64,000 nucleotides of DNA from positions 73,218 through 137,217 of the forward strand of contig JANSXP010000013.1 of assembly GCA_024742875.1 (NCBI GenBank). The letters run 5' to 3'. This document shows positions 36,152 to 44,878 of this stretch, in pieces (the stretch's first letter is position 1; the number at the start of each line of letters is the position of its first letter). Both the position numbers and the translations under genes were made by a program. The DNA comes from Planctomycetaceae bacterium. Its GTDB lineage: Bacteria; Planctomycetota; Planctomycetia; Planctomycetales; Planctomycetaceae. The notes beneath the pieces were generated by a model, which did not search any database, was not told where the DNA came from, and saw only the letters and a program-made list of their open reading frames with translations.

Positions 36152-36730
36152 ATGCCAGGTCCCAGCGAATTTCAATACCTCAAACAACGTCCCCGCGCCT
36201 TTCGGATGACGGCCGAAGACGTTCATGCTCGGTTTCAAGCGTGCGGCGTTCCGACAGAACATACGTTTGTCGATTTTCAACAAACGTATGGCGGCTACCA
36301 GCCGCATGAGGATCTGTGTTTCGGCATTGTTGAACCGTCCGGCAAACCAGAACCTGGCCGTGTGGAGCACTGGGATGGTGAACTGCGGGTCCGCTGCGAC
36401 GTGCGTTCGCTGGTGCAGATTGACTACTGGCTGGCGATCGACGGGCGCCTGTATTACGGACCAAACTGCGTGGCGTCGTCGTTTGAAAATTACATCCGTT
36501 ACAGCGCCTACCTGCAGCAGCAGCTCGATCCACTGAACTACACGTACATCGACAATGAGCGACGGCAGACCAAACGCTTCGCTCCGCTAATCGACAGCCT
36601 GAAGACGTCCGTCGTGCGGGAAGTCAGCGACCCTTATCACACGGTCCGACGCGGTGATGAGGCTTTCTGGCTGGAAATCTGCGGGCGACGCGACCTGTAC
36701 GTCTGCCCAAAGCGACTGCAGCAGAAATAG
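36152..36730 (+). CDS. SUKH (SMI1/KNR4)-like small protein
   Basis: The protein has 192 aa, 24 bp after the macrodomain gene on the same strand. The layout is consistent with a SUKH-fold: an N-terminal helix and a THTFVDFQQTYGG-like opening (EHTFVDFQQTYGGYQPHEDLCFGI), a beta-rich middle, and a closing strand and helix YGPNCVASSFENYIRYSAYL that resembles the SUKH ending 'aSSFeeFl'. SUKH proteins are common immunity or protein-binding factors. A C-terminal region of about 60 residues is extra. The match is by eye and weak, so the call is tentative; an unrelated planctomycete protein is possible. Confidence 0.55.
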   Translation: MPGPSEFQYLKQRPRAFRMTAEDVHARFQACGVPTEHTFVDFQQTYGGYQPHEDLCFGIVEPSGKPEPGRVEHWDGELRVRCDVRSLVQIDYWLAIDGRLYYGPNCVASSFENYIRYSAYLQQQLDPLNYTYIDNERRQTKRFAPLIDSLKTSVVREVSDPYHTVRRGDEAFWLEICGRRDLYVCPKRLQQK

Positions 36731-36774
36731 GCCTGTCGCTGCAGCGGCAACAGCCACACCGAACGGGTCAGACA

Positions 36775-38511
36775 CTAGCGTCCGCCGCGGCCTGTTGTCT
36801 GCTGAGGTTTGCGACTGGTGATCTCCGTTGGCGCTGCTTCCGTTGCCTTAAACGACACGCGAAGCTGTCCGCCCAGAGACTGAATGCGGTGAATGCGAAC
36901 CGAAGGCAGCTGGTCGGCAAACTTTGTCAGGTCGATCTGCCGCGGCAGTTCTGTTTCGGGGATCAGATCGATCACGCGCTCGACCTGACCGTTGATCAGG
37001 TTGGTCCAGTTGTCCGGCTGCTCGTTGGTGCTGGCAGCCGCCACAGAAATGTCGCTGACAAACAGCGCCCAGCCACCACTGTCGGTGCCTCGCCCCTTCA
37101 ACTGCACAGTCATCAACTGGGTGACGCTGGCGTTTCCGGATTTCGGCAGAATCTGAAAGCGAAACTGCAGCTGCAGCCGTCCATCGCGAAAACGCACGCC
37201 CAGCGGCTGGGAGTCAGCCAGACGCAGCGAGAACAGCACAGGTTCGGCCGTGGAGTCACGCAGAGACTGCAGCGTTTCCAGCAAATGGGCTGGATTGCGG
37301 TCGCCATTTTTGTGATTCGTCACCAGTTGCTGCAGGGCAGAATCTGTAATGACCAGGCCGTTGAGCGCCTGATGGTCGAGCGTGTGATTAATGCCATCTT
37401 CTGAGACAAGAATGGCGGCCGCTTCCATCGGTGCAAGTTCCGCCTGCAGCTCACTGTCGGGAGAATGTGTGCGTGACAGAACGGATCGATTGGTGACGAT
37501 TGTGGTGAAGCTGTCCTTGGTGCTGCTGGCCGACCACGCCACGCGATCGCTGCCTGTCAGGGCTGCCAGCCGCTGCCGCATGCCCGTCCATTTCCGATTG
37601 AAGTCGGTGAGCTGCTGATCCACGGACTGGTTGACGCGGGGAAATACGTCGTCCGCCACGCGGCGCACCACAATGGCATCTGACTGCGGCATCCGCCGCA
37701 ACACTTCGTTCCAGGCCATCTGATCACCGAGGGGACCGATCAGCGGCATACCAGAGGCACGCGTGCTGACCTGCTGCGGGGTCTGCCGCACCTGCAGGCC
37801 ACCGTAAGCCGGCTTGGTGAGAAACCTGCGGCCATCAAAATAGACCGGCTTGATTACGTTAAACGTGTGGTTGCCAGCGGTGGTGATGCGTGCCTGTGGC
37901 GTGTAGCCCACCGTATTGCTGTTCACTGTGCCCTGTGCGATCACGTTGAGTCGCGCCATGCGAGCATTGTCGGCCGACTGCAGCTGCACAAACGTGGCCG
38001 TCGTCTGGACGCCACGAACATCGGCTTCCAGAACCCGCGTGGCCACATTGTCGCTTTCGATCTTCTGATCTTCGACAAATCGATTCAGCAGCGAAGAGCG
38101 AATCGTGACCGCCACGTCTCCGGTGGCTGGTGGTGCAGACACAATGGGAGATCGCGCTGAGAATTCTCGATCCGGAAGCGACCGCCGATTCTCGTCCGAC
38201 GTCCTGTCAGTGTCTGCAGATCGATCCGAAGACATGGAGTCCGAAGGAGGATCTGTCCGCGGCAGAAACTCGCGTTCGCCCGGCTTCAGTCGCTGCTGCA
38301 TGCGAGGTGCGGGCGCGGAGAGGGGCTGGTCTCCCGCCGGTCGTGACTCGGAAAAAGCGGGCGGAGAATCGGAGGCTGGTTTGTCACCATCTTTGAGGCC
38401 CGGAATGGTGAGCGTCGGGAAGTCTTCCTGACACCACGCCACGGGTGAACTGCAGCACACAGCGGTGCTGAAGGCAACGACCAGCAGGAATCGAAACGGC
38501 AGAGAAACCAT
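36775..38511 (-). CDS. Secreted protein of unknown function with low-complexity N-terminal region
   Basis: The protein has 578 aa from the ATG at 38511, which directly precedes a signal peptide (LPFRFLLVVAFSTAVCC). Residues of about 30-135 are Pro/Ser/Asp/Arg-rich and probably unstructured. The remaining 440 residues alternate strands and helices (VAVTIRSSLLNRFVEDQKIESDNVATRVLEADVRGVQTTATF...), suggesting a folded envelope domain with many VRGxx and TxxN turns. No catalytic motif or known family is recognised. It is divergent from the glycosyltransferase gene and convergent with the SUKH-like gene. Confidence 0.75.
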   Translation of the reverse strand: MVSLPFRFLLVVAFSTAVCCSSPVAWCQEDFPTLTIPGLKDGDKPASDSPPAFSESRPAGDQPLSAPAPRMQQRLKPGEREFLPRTDPPSDSMSSDRSADTDRTSDENRRSLPDREFSARSPIVSAPPATGDVAVTIRSSLLNRFVEDQKIESDNVATRVLEADVRGVQTTATFVQLQSADNARMARLNVIAQGTVNSNTVGYTPQARITTAGNHTFNVIKPVYFDGRRFLTKPAYGGLQVRQTPQQVSTRASGMPLIGPLGDQMAWNEVLRRMPQSDAIVVRRVADDVFPRVNQSVDQQLTDFNRKWTGMRQRLAALTGSDRVAWSASSTKDSFTTIVTNRSVLSRTHSPDSELQAELAPMEAAAILVSEDGINHTLDHQALNGLVITDSALQQLVTNHKNGDRNPAHLLETLQSLRDSTAEPVLFSLRLADSQPLGVRFRDGRLQLQFRFQILPKSGNASVTQLMTVQLKGRGTDSGGWALFVSDISVAAASTNEQPDNWTNLINGQVERVIDLIPETELPRQIDLTKFADQLPSVRIHRIQSLGGQLRVSFKATEAAPTEITSRKPQQTTGRGGR

Positions 38512-38827
38512 GGCAGACTGGCAGAAGAAAACAGGTGAGGGGCGCGGATGGCCCAACTGCGTCAGTGCCCGACACGACCAATTTACGGTGGCACCTTCCC
38601 GTCATCTACAGTTTTCTGACGCTCATCTGATGAACGCTGGAAAACGAGACAATTGACCGGGTTGGCGAAGCTCGGGCCCGATCCGAGCCACCTGGAATTA
38701 CGGCAGACACACCGCAGGGCACTCAAGCAACGCAAACTGCCCTTCTTTACAATCTGGGATTGGAGTCTTTCCCCGATTCCCCTACAAGCCGCTCAGCGGA
38801 TTGGCAGCGCCCACAAAGGATGACCCC

Positions 38828-39997
38828 ATGGCATGGATTGCTTTGGCCGTATCAACGGCCGCCCTGTACTGGATTTACGACGGCTATGCCCGCTTTCTTT
38901 CGTGCTGCCTGGCCATCGGCCAGATTCGCGAGCGAATCTGGCCCCGTGCAGAAGTGGATTCGCTTCCCGAGGACTGGTGGCCCGAGCTGACCGTCCTGTT
39001 GACCGTGCATAACGAACAGTCGGTTGTCGAGGCACGGGTCCGTAATCTGCTGGCCTGCGATTATCCGGCCGACCGGCTGCGGGTCTTTGTCGCCTCAGAC
39101 GGCTCCACAGACGCGACCGCAGACGTCGTGCGGCGAATTGACGATGATCGCATCACCGTGGTGGAGACGCCGGGTCTGGGAAAAACGGGCACTCAAAATG
39201 AAGCGCTCAAGCGCATTAACTCCGATGTCGTTGTGTTCACGGATGCCGATATTGTGTTTGATATGGACTACCTGAAGACCACCGCTGCCCGCTTTCGGGA
39301 TCCGAATGTGGGCGCTGTGGATGGACGGCTGCTGTACACCACGCCAGCCGCCGACAGCACGATCGCCAGTCAGGGCTTTTACTGGAAATACGAACTGAAG
39401 GTGCGGCATCTGGAATCGCGTCTGGGCTGGCTGGCCGTCGTGGCGGGAGCCAGCTTCTCGGTTCGTCGCGAACTGCTGCAGCCAATGGACCCGTCAATCG
39501 GAGAAGACTGCATCGTCCCTCTGGATGTGGTGCAGCAGGGGGCCCTGGTGGTGCACGAACCCCTGTCCAAAGCCTACAACGAATTTGAAGAGGGCGCCGG
39601 GCTGACGCTGCGTCGCCGCATTCGCCAGACACTCCGCAACTGGCAGGGCACATGGTCACGGCCCGCGCTGCTCAATCCCCTGCGGCATCCCGCCTATGCG
39701 CTGGCCCTGTGGTCGCACAAACTACTGCGCTGGCTGTCGCCCGTCTTTCTGCTGGTGGCCCTGTTTTGCTCCAGCTGGCTGCTGATTGCCTCACCCGGGC
39801 TGCTGTCGCTGGCGGCCGCAACCCCTTATCTGTGCCTGTTCGCGCTCGCGGGGCTGGGCTGGCTGGCCACCGTATCGGGACGCCGTATTCCGCTAACGGG
39901 CATCGCTTTCAGTTTTGTGCTCGCCAACACGGCCTTTCTGGTGGGCATCATACGGGCGACTCTGGGCAGTCGCATACACGCCTACAAGAACGCCTAA
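38828..39997 (+). CDS. Family 2 glycosyltransferase, membrane-anchored
   Basis: The protein has 389 aa from the ATG at 38828. An N-terminal hydrophobic segment is followed by a GT-A domain: PELTVLLTVHNEQSVVEARV, VASDGSTDATADVV, VVFTDADIVFD (DxD-like metal site) and AVDGRLLY. GASFSVRRE...GEDCIVP contains the usual ED acid-base pair, and QTLRNWQ resembles a QxxRW motif of processive enzymes. Three to four C-terminal membrane helices follow. It should transfer a nucleotide sugar to a lipid-linked or growing glycan at the inner membrane. It is the only recognisable glycosyltransferase beside the polysaccharide locus. Confidence 0.93.
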   Translation: MAWIALAVSTAALYWIYDGYARFLSCCLAIGQIRERIWPRAEVDSLPEDWWPELTVLLTVHNEQSVVEARVRNLLACDYPADRLRVFVASDGSTDATADVVRRIDDDRITVVETPGLGKTGTQNEALKRINSDVVVFTDADIVFDMDYLKTTAARFRDPNVGAVDGRLLYTTPAADSTIASQGFYWKYELKVRHLESRLGWLAVVAGASFSVRRELLQPMDPSIGEDCIVPLDVVQQGALVVHEPLSKAYNEFEEGAGLTLRRRIRQTLRNWQGTWSRPALLNPLRHPAYALALWSHKLLRWLSPVFLLVALFCSSWLLIASPGLLSLAAATPYLCLFALAGLGWLATVSGRRIPLTGIAFSFVLANTAFLVGIIRATLGSRIHAYKNA

Positions 39998-40326
39998 CCG
40001 ACGCGCTGTCATAACGACCAGAGCCGTTCGTGAGGCGCCTGGCAGAGTCTCCCGGCGCAACGGATGCCACCGCTGGCAAATGCCTGACCGAGCGACAGGC
40101 GGAAGCCTGTTGCCAACACGCGTTCGTGCGGCGCCGCTTCGGTCAGGACCGTGCGAAACTGCAGGCCAAAGCCAAAAACCCGGGCACAAATTGGTGTTGG
40201 CCAGAATGCGGAAACGGGCTATTCTGCAGATCCTGCGCCTGAGCACGGGATGTCGCAGCAAGCGCAGGACGCTGAAGAACGCTAACTCTGAATCAACGGA
40301 ACTCAGTCAACACGGAAGTTGCACGC
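39998..40326. other. 329-bp intergenic region with nothing recognised
   Basis: The region between the GT2 gene and the TylF-like gene has short open frames only, with no ribosome site or protein-like composition. I saw no repeat, hairpin with T-tract or RNA gene. It may hold the promoter of the polysaccharide locus, but no clear -35/-10 pair was found. Confidence 0.5.
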
Positions 40327-41067
40327 ATGAGTGGCCTGAAAACTCAATTGAAGCGCGCCGTCAATCGACTCGGCTTTCGCATCCATCGATTGCCGCGGGA
40401 GACGGGCGGTCCCTACGAAGAAATTCTGCCTCGCGCAACCTACGCGCCCTGGAACGCGGACACCGCCTTTCAGGAAACCTACGAGGTCATTCGCAACAAC
40501 ACGCTGGTCGACAAATACCGGTGTTTTGAACTGTGGCAGATGGTCTCTCAGGTGGCCAAACTGCCCACCGGCGGCATCCTGGAAGTCGGCGTCTGGCGCG
40601 GCGGTACGGGCGCTTTGATGGCAAAGCAGGCACAGCTGTGTGGCATCACCGAGCCCCTCTTCTTGTGCGACACGTTCTGCGGTGTGGTGAAAGCCACGTC
40701 CAACGATGAGACCTATCAGGGCGGCGAACACAGCGATACGTCGATTCCGCTGGTCGAAAGCCTGCTGTCCGACCTGCAGCTGTCCAACACGAAAATCCTG
40801 CAGGGGATTTTTCCCGATGACACGGCCGACCAGGTCGCCGACCAGAAGTTTCGACTGTGCCACATCGACGTGGACGTCTACCAGTCCGCCCGTGAAGTCA
40901 ATGAATGGGTGTGGGAACGACTGCTGCCCGGCGGCATCGTGGTCTACGACGACTACGGATTTGAAGCATGCGACGGCATCACCAAATGCGTCGAAGAACA
41001 GCGGCAGTGCGAAGACCGCGTTGTCTTCCACAATCTGAATGGTCACGCCGTTGTGGTGAAACTCTAA
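40327..41067 (+). CDS. TylF/MycF-like O-methyltransferase
   Basis: The protein has 246 aa. LPTGGILEVGVWRGGTGALMA is the SAM-binding motif of the TylF (macrocin O-methyltransferase) family. Further family blocks are LFLCDTFCGVVKA, LCHIDVDVYQSAREVNEWVW with the metal-binding Asp pair, and GGIVVYDDYGFEAC with a second Asp pair. Members methylate hydroxyls of sugars in macrolides and surface glycans in a Mg2+-dependent way. At the front of the locus it probably methylates a polysaccharide residue or a nucleotide sugar. Length equals the family norm. Confidence 0.92.
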   Translation: MSGLKTQLKRAVNRLGFRIHRLPRETGGPYEEILPRATYAPWNADTAFQETYEVIRNNTLVDKYRCFELWQMVSQVAKLPTGGILEVGVWRGGTGALMAKQAQLCGITEPLFLCDTFCGVVKATSNDETYQGGEHSDTSIPLVESLLSDLQLSNTKILQGIFPDDTADQVADQKFRLCHIDVDVYQSAREVNEWVWERLLPGGIVVYDDYGFEACDGITKCVEEQRQCEDRVVFHNLNGHAVVVKL

Positions 41068-41112
41068 CCGCTGGCCCGCTGCTCCTTTCCCTTTTTGCAG
41101 ACGGATATTCCC

Positions 41113-41493
41113 ATGACCAGTCCCTGTCCACTTTCAGTCGAAGCTCTACCGGATTCTCTGGAACCCGGTGATGTACTGCTCAATCTGACCGATCAGGAAC
41201 TCGCCTGTTCGGTGCCATTTGTGGCCGACAGCGGCGAGCAGCTGCAAACCGGATTTCTGGCTCCGTCTGTCACGGGCAGCGTGACGGCCGGGAAACTGAT
41301 TTCACTTTGCGAATCCGCCGACCGCCTGGTGGTGGTCGGCGAAAATGCCAGCGGTCTGGTGGACCAGCTGTCGGCCGCTGGGCAAACCGTCAAGTGGATT
41401 CAGCTGACCGCAGACTGCGGCAGCGACTCATTTATGGATGAAGAAGATTCAGAAGCGGTGGCCGAACGGCTCCGACAGCTGGGATACATCTAG
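41113..41493 (+). CDS. Small cytoplasmic protein of unknown function
   Basis: The protein has 126 aa from the ATG at 41113. The sequence alternates hydrophobic strands and charged helices (GDVLLNLTDQELACSVPFVADSG, DRLVVVGENASGLVDQL, GQTVKWIQLTADC), suggesting a small alpha/beta fold. An acidic segment (DEEDSEAVAERLRQLGYI) ends it. I recognise no family and no catalytic motif. It lies between the methyltransferase and the AlkP-like gene with short gaps (45 and 88 bp), so it is probably co-transcribed with the glycan locus. Confidence 0.65.
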   Translation: MTSPCPLSVEALPDSLEPGDVLLNLTDQELACSVPFVADSGEQLQTGFLAPSVTGSVTAGKLISLCESADRLVVVGENASGLVDQLSAAGQTVKWIQLTADCGSDSFMDEEDSEAVAERLRQLGYI

Positions 41494-41581
41494 GACACCT
41501 GAACGGGCGGATCACCAACGACCGCTTTCCTCCGACATCAACCACGTTGCCACGGGCAACAACAGGCGACAGGGCAAAGGA

Positions 41582-42868
41582 ATGCCACAACTGTTCTTAC
41601 TGGGAATTGACGGCCTGCCACGCTGGATGTGGCAGCAGTTTGCTGACTCGGGCATCATGCCCCACAGTCGCCAGCTGCTGGATTCCGGCACGCTGGTGCC
41701 GATGAAATCCGCCATGCCGGAAGTCTCCTCTGCCGCATGGGCCAGCATCGTGACAGGACAGGACTCCGGTGGTCACAACGTGTATGGCTTCACCGATCTG
41801 ATCGATGGCACGTACACGCTGGGCTTTACGTCGTCGCGAACCTTCCGCGCCAAACCTTTCTGGGCGGCCGAAGATGCGGGCCCGTCTTTGATCATGAATG
41901 TGCCGCAGACCTATCCGGCCCAGCCGCTGGACGGCATGCTGGTGTCAGGCTTTGTGGCGCTCGATCTGGACAAAGCCGTTTACCCGGCCGAACAACTGCC
42001 GTGGCTGAAAGAACGGGGCTATGCGGTCGATGCCGACATGTCACTGGTGGAAAAAGGCAAAAGCGAATTTGTGGCCGAACTGCGGCGAGTCATGCAGGTG
42101 CGGTGCGACGCGCTGCATCACCACTGGGACCGCGAAGACTGGCGGCAGATGATGTTTGTGCTGACCGGGACCGATCGTCTGAACCACTATCTGTGGGAAG
42201 ACTACGAAGACACTTCTTCGCCCCATCACCAGGCGTTTCTGGACTACTACCACGAAGTTGATCAGCAGATCGGACGCATCCTCGAACGACTGGACGATGA
42301 CACCACGATCGCAGCTGTTTCCGATCACGGCTTTGCCGCGCAAAAAATCAGCGTCAATCTGAACTGCCTGCTGTCCCAGCATGGCTATCTGCAGCTGAAA
42401 GCCTCGGAACGACCCTCGTATATCGACATGCTGCCGGAAACCGTCGCGTTTGCCATGGATCCTGGTCGCATCTACCTGCATCGGAAAGGACGTCATCCAG
42501 GTGGCACGGTCACAGACGAAACGGCCGAACAACTGATGCAGCAGCTGACCACCTTCTTCCTGAACACCCAGGTGGACGGACGTCCGATCGCGACCGCCGT
42601 GCACCGCGGCGCCGACATCTACCGCGGTCCGTTTGCTCATCGCGCCCCCGACCTGGTGGTGATGGCGGCCGAAGATGTGGCCCTGTCCGGTCGCATGAAC
42701 ACGGACGATCTGATCGAACCAACGGCCATCAACGGCAAACACACCTACGAAGAGTCTTCGTTTTTCGTCCGCGGTCACAACGTGGGCGCCATCCCTGCTG
42801 ACATGAAGGTGGAACACGTGCTGGACGTGATTCTGCCGCAACGCGCCGCACTGCAAAAGGCGGCCTGA
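41582..42868 (+). CDS. Alkaline-phosphatase-superfamily phosphodiesterase/phosphatase
   Basis: The protein has 428 aa from the ATG at 41582 (AAAGG just upstream); an earlier start at 41438 would overlap the previous gene. LFLLGIDGLPRW provides the first metal-binding Asp (Asp10). PEVSSAAWASIVTGQDSGGHNVYGFTD holds the nucleophile region (Ser49/Ser50). LTGTDRLNHYLW, AAVSDHGF and the late NGKHTYEE supply further metal ligands of the type I phosphodiesterase / nucleotide pyrophosphatase fold. There is no signal peptide, so it works in the cytoplasm. In a sulfation and glycan locus it could act on nucleotide by-products (for example PAP), but that is inference. It ends in Ala-Ala. Confidence 0.88.
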   Translation: MPQLFLLGIDGLPRWMWQQFADSGIMPHSRQLLDSGTLVPMKSAMPEVSSAAWASIVTGQDSGGHNVYGFTDLIDGTYTLGFTSSRTFRAKPFWAAEDAGPSLIMNVPQTYPAQPLDGMLVSGFVALDLDKAVYPAEQLPWLKERGYAVDADMSLVEKGKSEFVAELRRVMQVRCDALHHHWDREDWRQMMFVLTGTDRLNHYLWEDYEDTSSPHHQAFLDYYHEVDQQIGRILERLDDDTTIAAVSDHGFAAQKISVNLNCLLSQHGYLQLKASERPSYIDMLPETVAFAMDPGRIYLHRKGRHPGGTVTDETAEQLMQQLTTFFLNTQVDGRPIATAVHRGADIYRGPFAHRAPDLVVMAAEDVALSGRMNTDDLIEPTAINGKHTYEESSFFVRGHNVGAIPADMKVEHVLDVILPQRAALQKAA

Positions 42869-42920
42869 TCCCTTTCAACCTGGCGGCTTCCGGCCACCTT
42901 TCAAAGAACGAATTCAACTG

Positions 42921-44429
42921 ATGAGCGAATCTGCGTGTCACAATGGTGGTCAGACGTGCTGGAGCTGTCCGGCCGTGGAATTCAAGGGCCATGTGGACTT
43001 TCGCGCCTGTGGCCAGGCCGCCTTTCGTAAAGCGGCTCAGGGCCAGCTGGTCGTCGAGTGCAAACGACGACCGGAGATCGGCTACTTTGACCCCACGTCC
43101 ATCACTTTTGAGCAGTGCACGGAATGGCAGGAGACCGAGTGCGGCTATCTGCTCAAAGGTATGAAGGTGCTGATCCTGGGAATGGACGGCTACCTTGGCT
43201 GGCCACTGGCACTGAAGCTGGCGAAGCTGGGCTGCAAAGTCTACGGCATCGATAACATGCTGCGACGCAAACTCGTCGAAGAGCGCGGCGCGCAGTCGGT
43301 CGTCCCCATCGAGACTATGGAAGACCGCATTAAGGCGGCCAACGAGCACCTCGATGTCGAAATAGACTTTCGCGAAATCGACCTGATGGATCGCGACGCG
43401 CTGTTTGGCTACATCCGCGAGATCGGGCCGGAGTCCATCGTCCAGTTCGCCGAAATCCCCAGTGCGCCCTACAGCATGGCGGATGTGGACAAGGCGGTGG
43501 ACACCATCCAGAACAATGTTGTGGGTACGCTGGGACTGCTGTTTGGCGTTCGTGATCACGCACCCGATGCCTCCATCATCAAGCTTGGCACCATGGGCGA
43601 GTACGGCAGTCCACTGACGGGACGTCCGCTGTTCGAGGGCCTGTTTCCCGGTGATGCCGTGCTGCAGTATCAGGGTCAGGAATGGAGCCTCGGTGGCGAG
43701 CTCACTCCACGGGATCCGGTCAGCTTTTATCACGTCAGCAAAGTGCAGGGCACATTCAGCGTTTACGAAGCGTGCAAGTACTGGTGGCTGCGAAGCTATG
43801 ACGTGATGCAGGGCGTGATCTACGGTAACCATTCGGCCGAACTGGCCGCCAGTCCCGCACTGGCCACCCGGCTGGACATCGACGAATGGTGGGGCACAGT
43901 CGTGAATCGCTTTGTCGCTCAGGCGGTCATTGGCATGCCGCTGACTATCTACGGCAGCGGCAATCAGCTGCGTGGCTATATCACCCTCAAAGACGCCATG
44001 CAGTGTATCACGCGTTTGATCGCCGCTCCCCCGGAACCGGGTCAGTATGACGTGGTCAACCAGGTGACCGACGTCTTTTCCGTCAAACAGATCGCCATGA
44101 CGGTCGCCAAAATCGGGGCCGAATTCGGACTGGACCCGGAAGTCCAGCGGATTGAAAACCCGCGGGTTGAAGCCGAAGAACATCCTTACGAAGTGATCCA
44201 CGACAAACTGAGTGATCGCTTTGGCTTCAGTTCTGAGTCTTCCCTGGAAGACGAAGTCCGCGCTATGTTTGCGACGCTCACCCAGCCGGCGATGGTCGAA
44301 CGCATTCGCGAGCAGGAAAACAAGTTGTTCCCCCGCACGAAGTGGTCGGGCGAAGAAGGGGAACTGAAAGTCCTCGAAACGTGGAAGCCCAGCATGGAAG
44401 CCGGCGACGATCAGGCCGAAGCCGCCTGA
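42921..44429 (+). CDS. SqdB-like NAD-dependent epimerase (UDP-sulfoquinovose synthase type) with Cys-rich N-terminal extension
   Basis: The protein has 502 aa. From residue 80 it follows the UDP-sulfoquinovose synthase pattern closely: MKVLILGMDGYLGWPLALKLA (NAD site), EIPSAPYSMADVDKAV, NNVVGTLGLLF, IIKLGTMGEYGSP, YHVSKVQG (Tyr and Lys), GVIYGNHS, GYITLKDAMQCI and NPRVEAEEHPYE. The first 79 residues are not part of that family and contain seven cysteines, including CxxC at 13-16. If it acts as SqdB does, it makes a UDP-6-sulfosugar from UDP-glucose and sulfite. A thioredoxin gene follows. It ends in Ala-Ala. Confidence 0.87.
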   Translation: MSESACHNGGQTCWSCPAVEFKGHVDFRACGQAAFRKAAQGQLVVECKRRPEIGYFDPTSITFEQCTEWQETECGYLLKGMKVLILGMDGYLGWPLALKLAKLGCKVYGIDNMLRRKLVEERGAQSVVPIETMEDRIKAANEHLDVEIDFREIDLMDRDALFGYIREIGPESIVQFAEIPSAPYSMADVDKAVDTIQNNVVGTLGLLFGVRDHAPDASIIKLGTMGEYGSPLTGRPLFEGLFPGDAVLQYQGQEWSLGGELTPRDPVSFYHVSKVQGTFSVYEACKYWWLRSYDVMQGVIYGNHSAELAASPALATRLDIDEWWGTVVNRFVAQAVIGMPLTIYGSGNQLRGYITLKDAMQCITRLIAAPPEPGQYDVVNQVTDVFSVKQIAMTVAKIGAEFGLDPEVQRIENPRVEAEEHPYEVIHDKLSDRFGFSSESSLEDEVRAMFATLTQPAMVERIREQENKLFPRTKWSGEEGELKVLETWKPSMEAGDDQAEAA

Positions 44430-44486
44430 TCATCGCACGACTTTTGCCAATTGCCACACGTAGCCATTATTCACAACGGACTCAAC

Positions 44487-44816
44487 ATGCAGGTGACGGA
44501 CGCAACATTCCAGGAGCAGGTCCTGAAATCCACCCGCCCGGTACTGGTGGACTTCTGGGCCTCGTGGTGCCCGCCGTGCAAAATGATGCAGCCACTGGTG
44601 GATCGCCTGCACAAAGAGTACGCCGGCACGGCCGACATACTGTCGATCAACATCGACCAGAACCCCAGCGCAGCGGCCGATTACAACATCGCCGGTGTGC
44701 CCACGTTTGTCGCCTTTTCCGGCGGCCAGGAAGTGGCACGCAGGACGGGCGCGCTGACCGAAAATCAGCTTCGCGCACTGATCCCAGCCAGCTCCTGTGA
44801 GTCCGAGGCGGCCTAA
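44487..44816 (+). CDS. Thioredoxin
   Basis: The protein has 109 aa from the ATG at 44487, the normal length of a thioredoxin. VLVDFWASWCPPCKMMQPLVDRL contains the redox pair Cys28 and Cys31 with a Pro-Pro linker (WCPPC rather than WCGPC). GVPTFVAFSGG carries the cis-proline loop. It sits 57 bp after the SqdB-like gene, whose N-terminal extension is Cys-rich, and before a sulfotransferase, so it may supply reducing power for sulfite or for disulfides in this pathway; this is inference. It ends in Ala-Ala. Confidence 0.94.
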   Translation: MQVTDATFQEQVLKSTRPVLVDFWASWCPPCKMMQPLVDRLHKEYAGTADILSINIDQNPSAAADYNIAGVPTFVAFSGGQEVARRTGALTENQLRALIPASSCESEAA

Positions 44817-44878
44817 GTCCCGACAGTCCCGTTACATATCCACGAATCCCCGTTTCTCTGGTCTTCTTGCTCAATTCT

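Noticed and set aside
38653-38753. Possible promoter elements (TTGACC and TACAAT) upstream of the GT2 gene
   Set aside because: The two boxes are not at a usable distance and no paired element with 16-18 bp spacing was found, so no promoter is claimed.
40030-40242. 70-aa frame in the gap before the TylF-like gene
   Set aside because: It has no ribosome site, an Arg/Cys-rich shadow-like composition and no link to neighbours.
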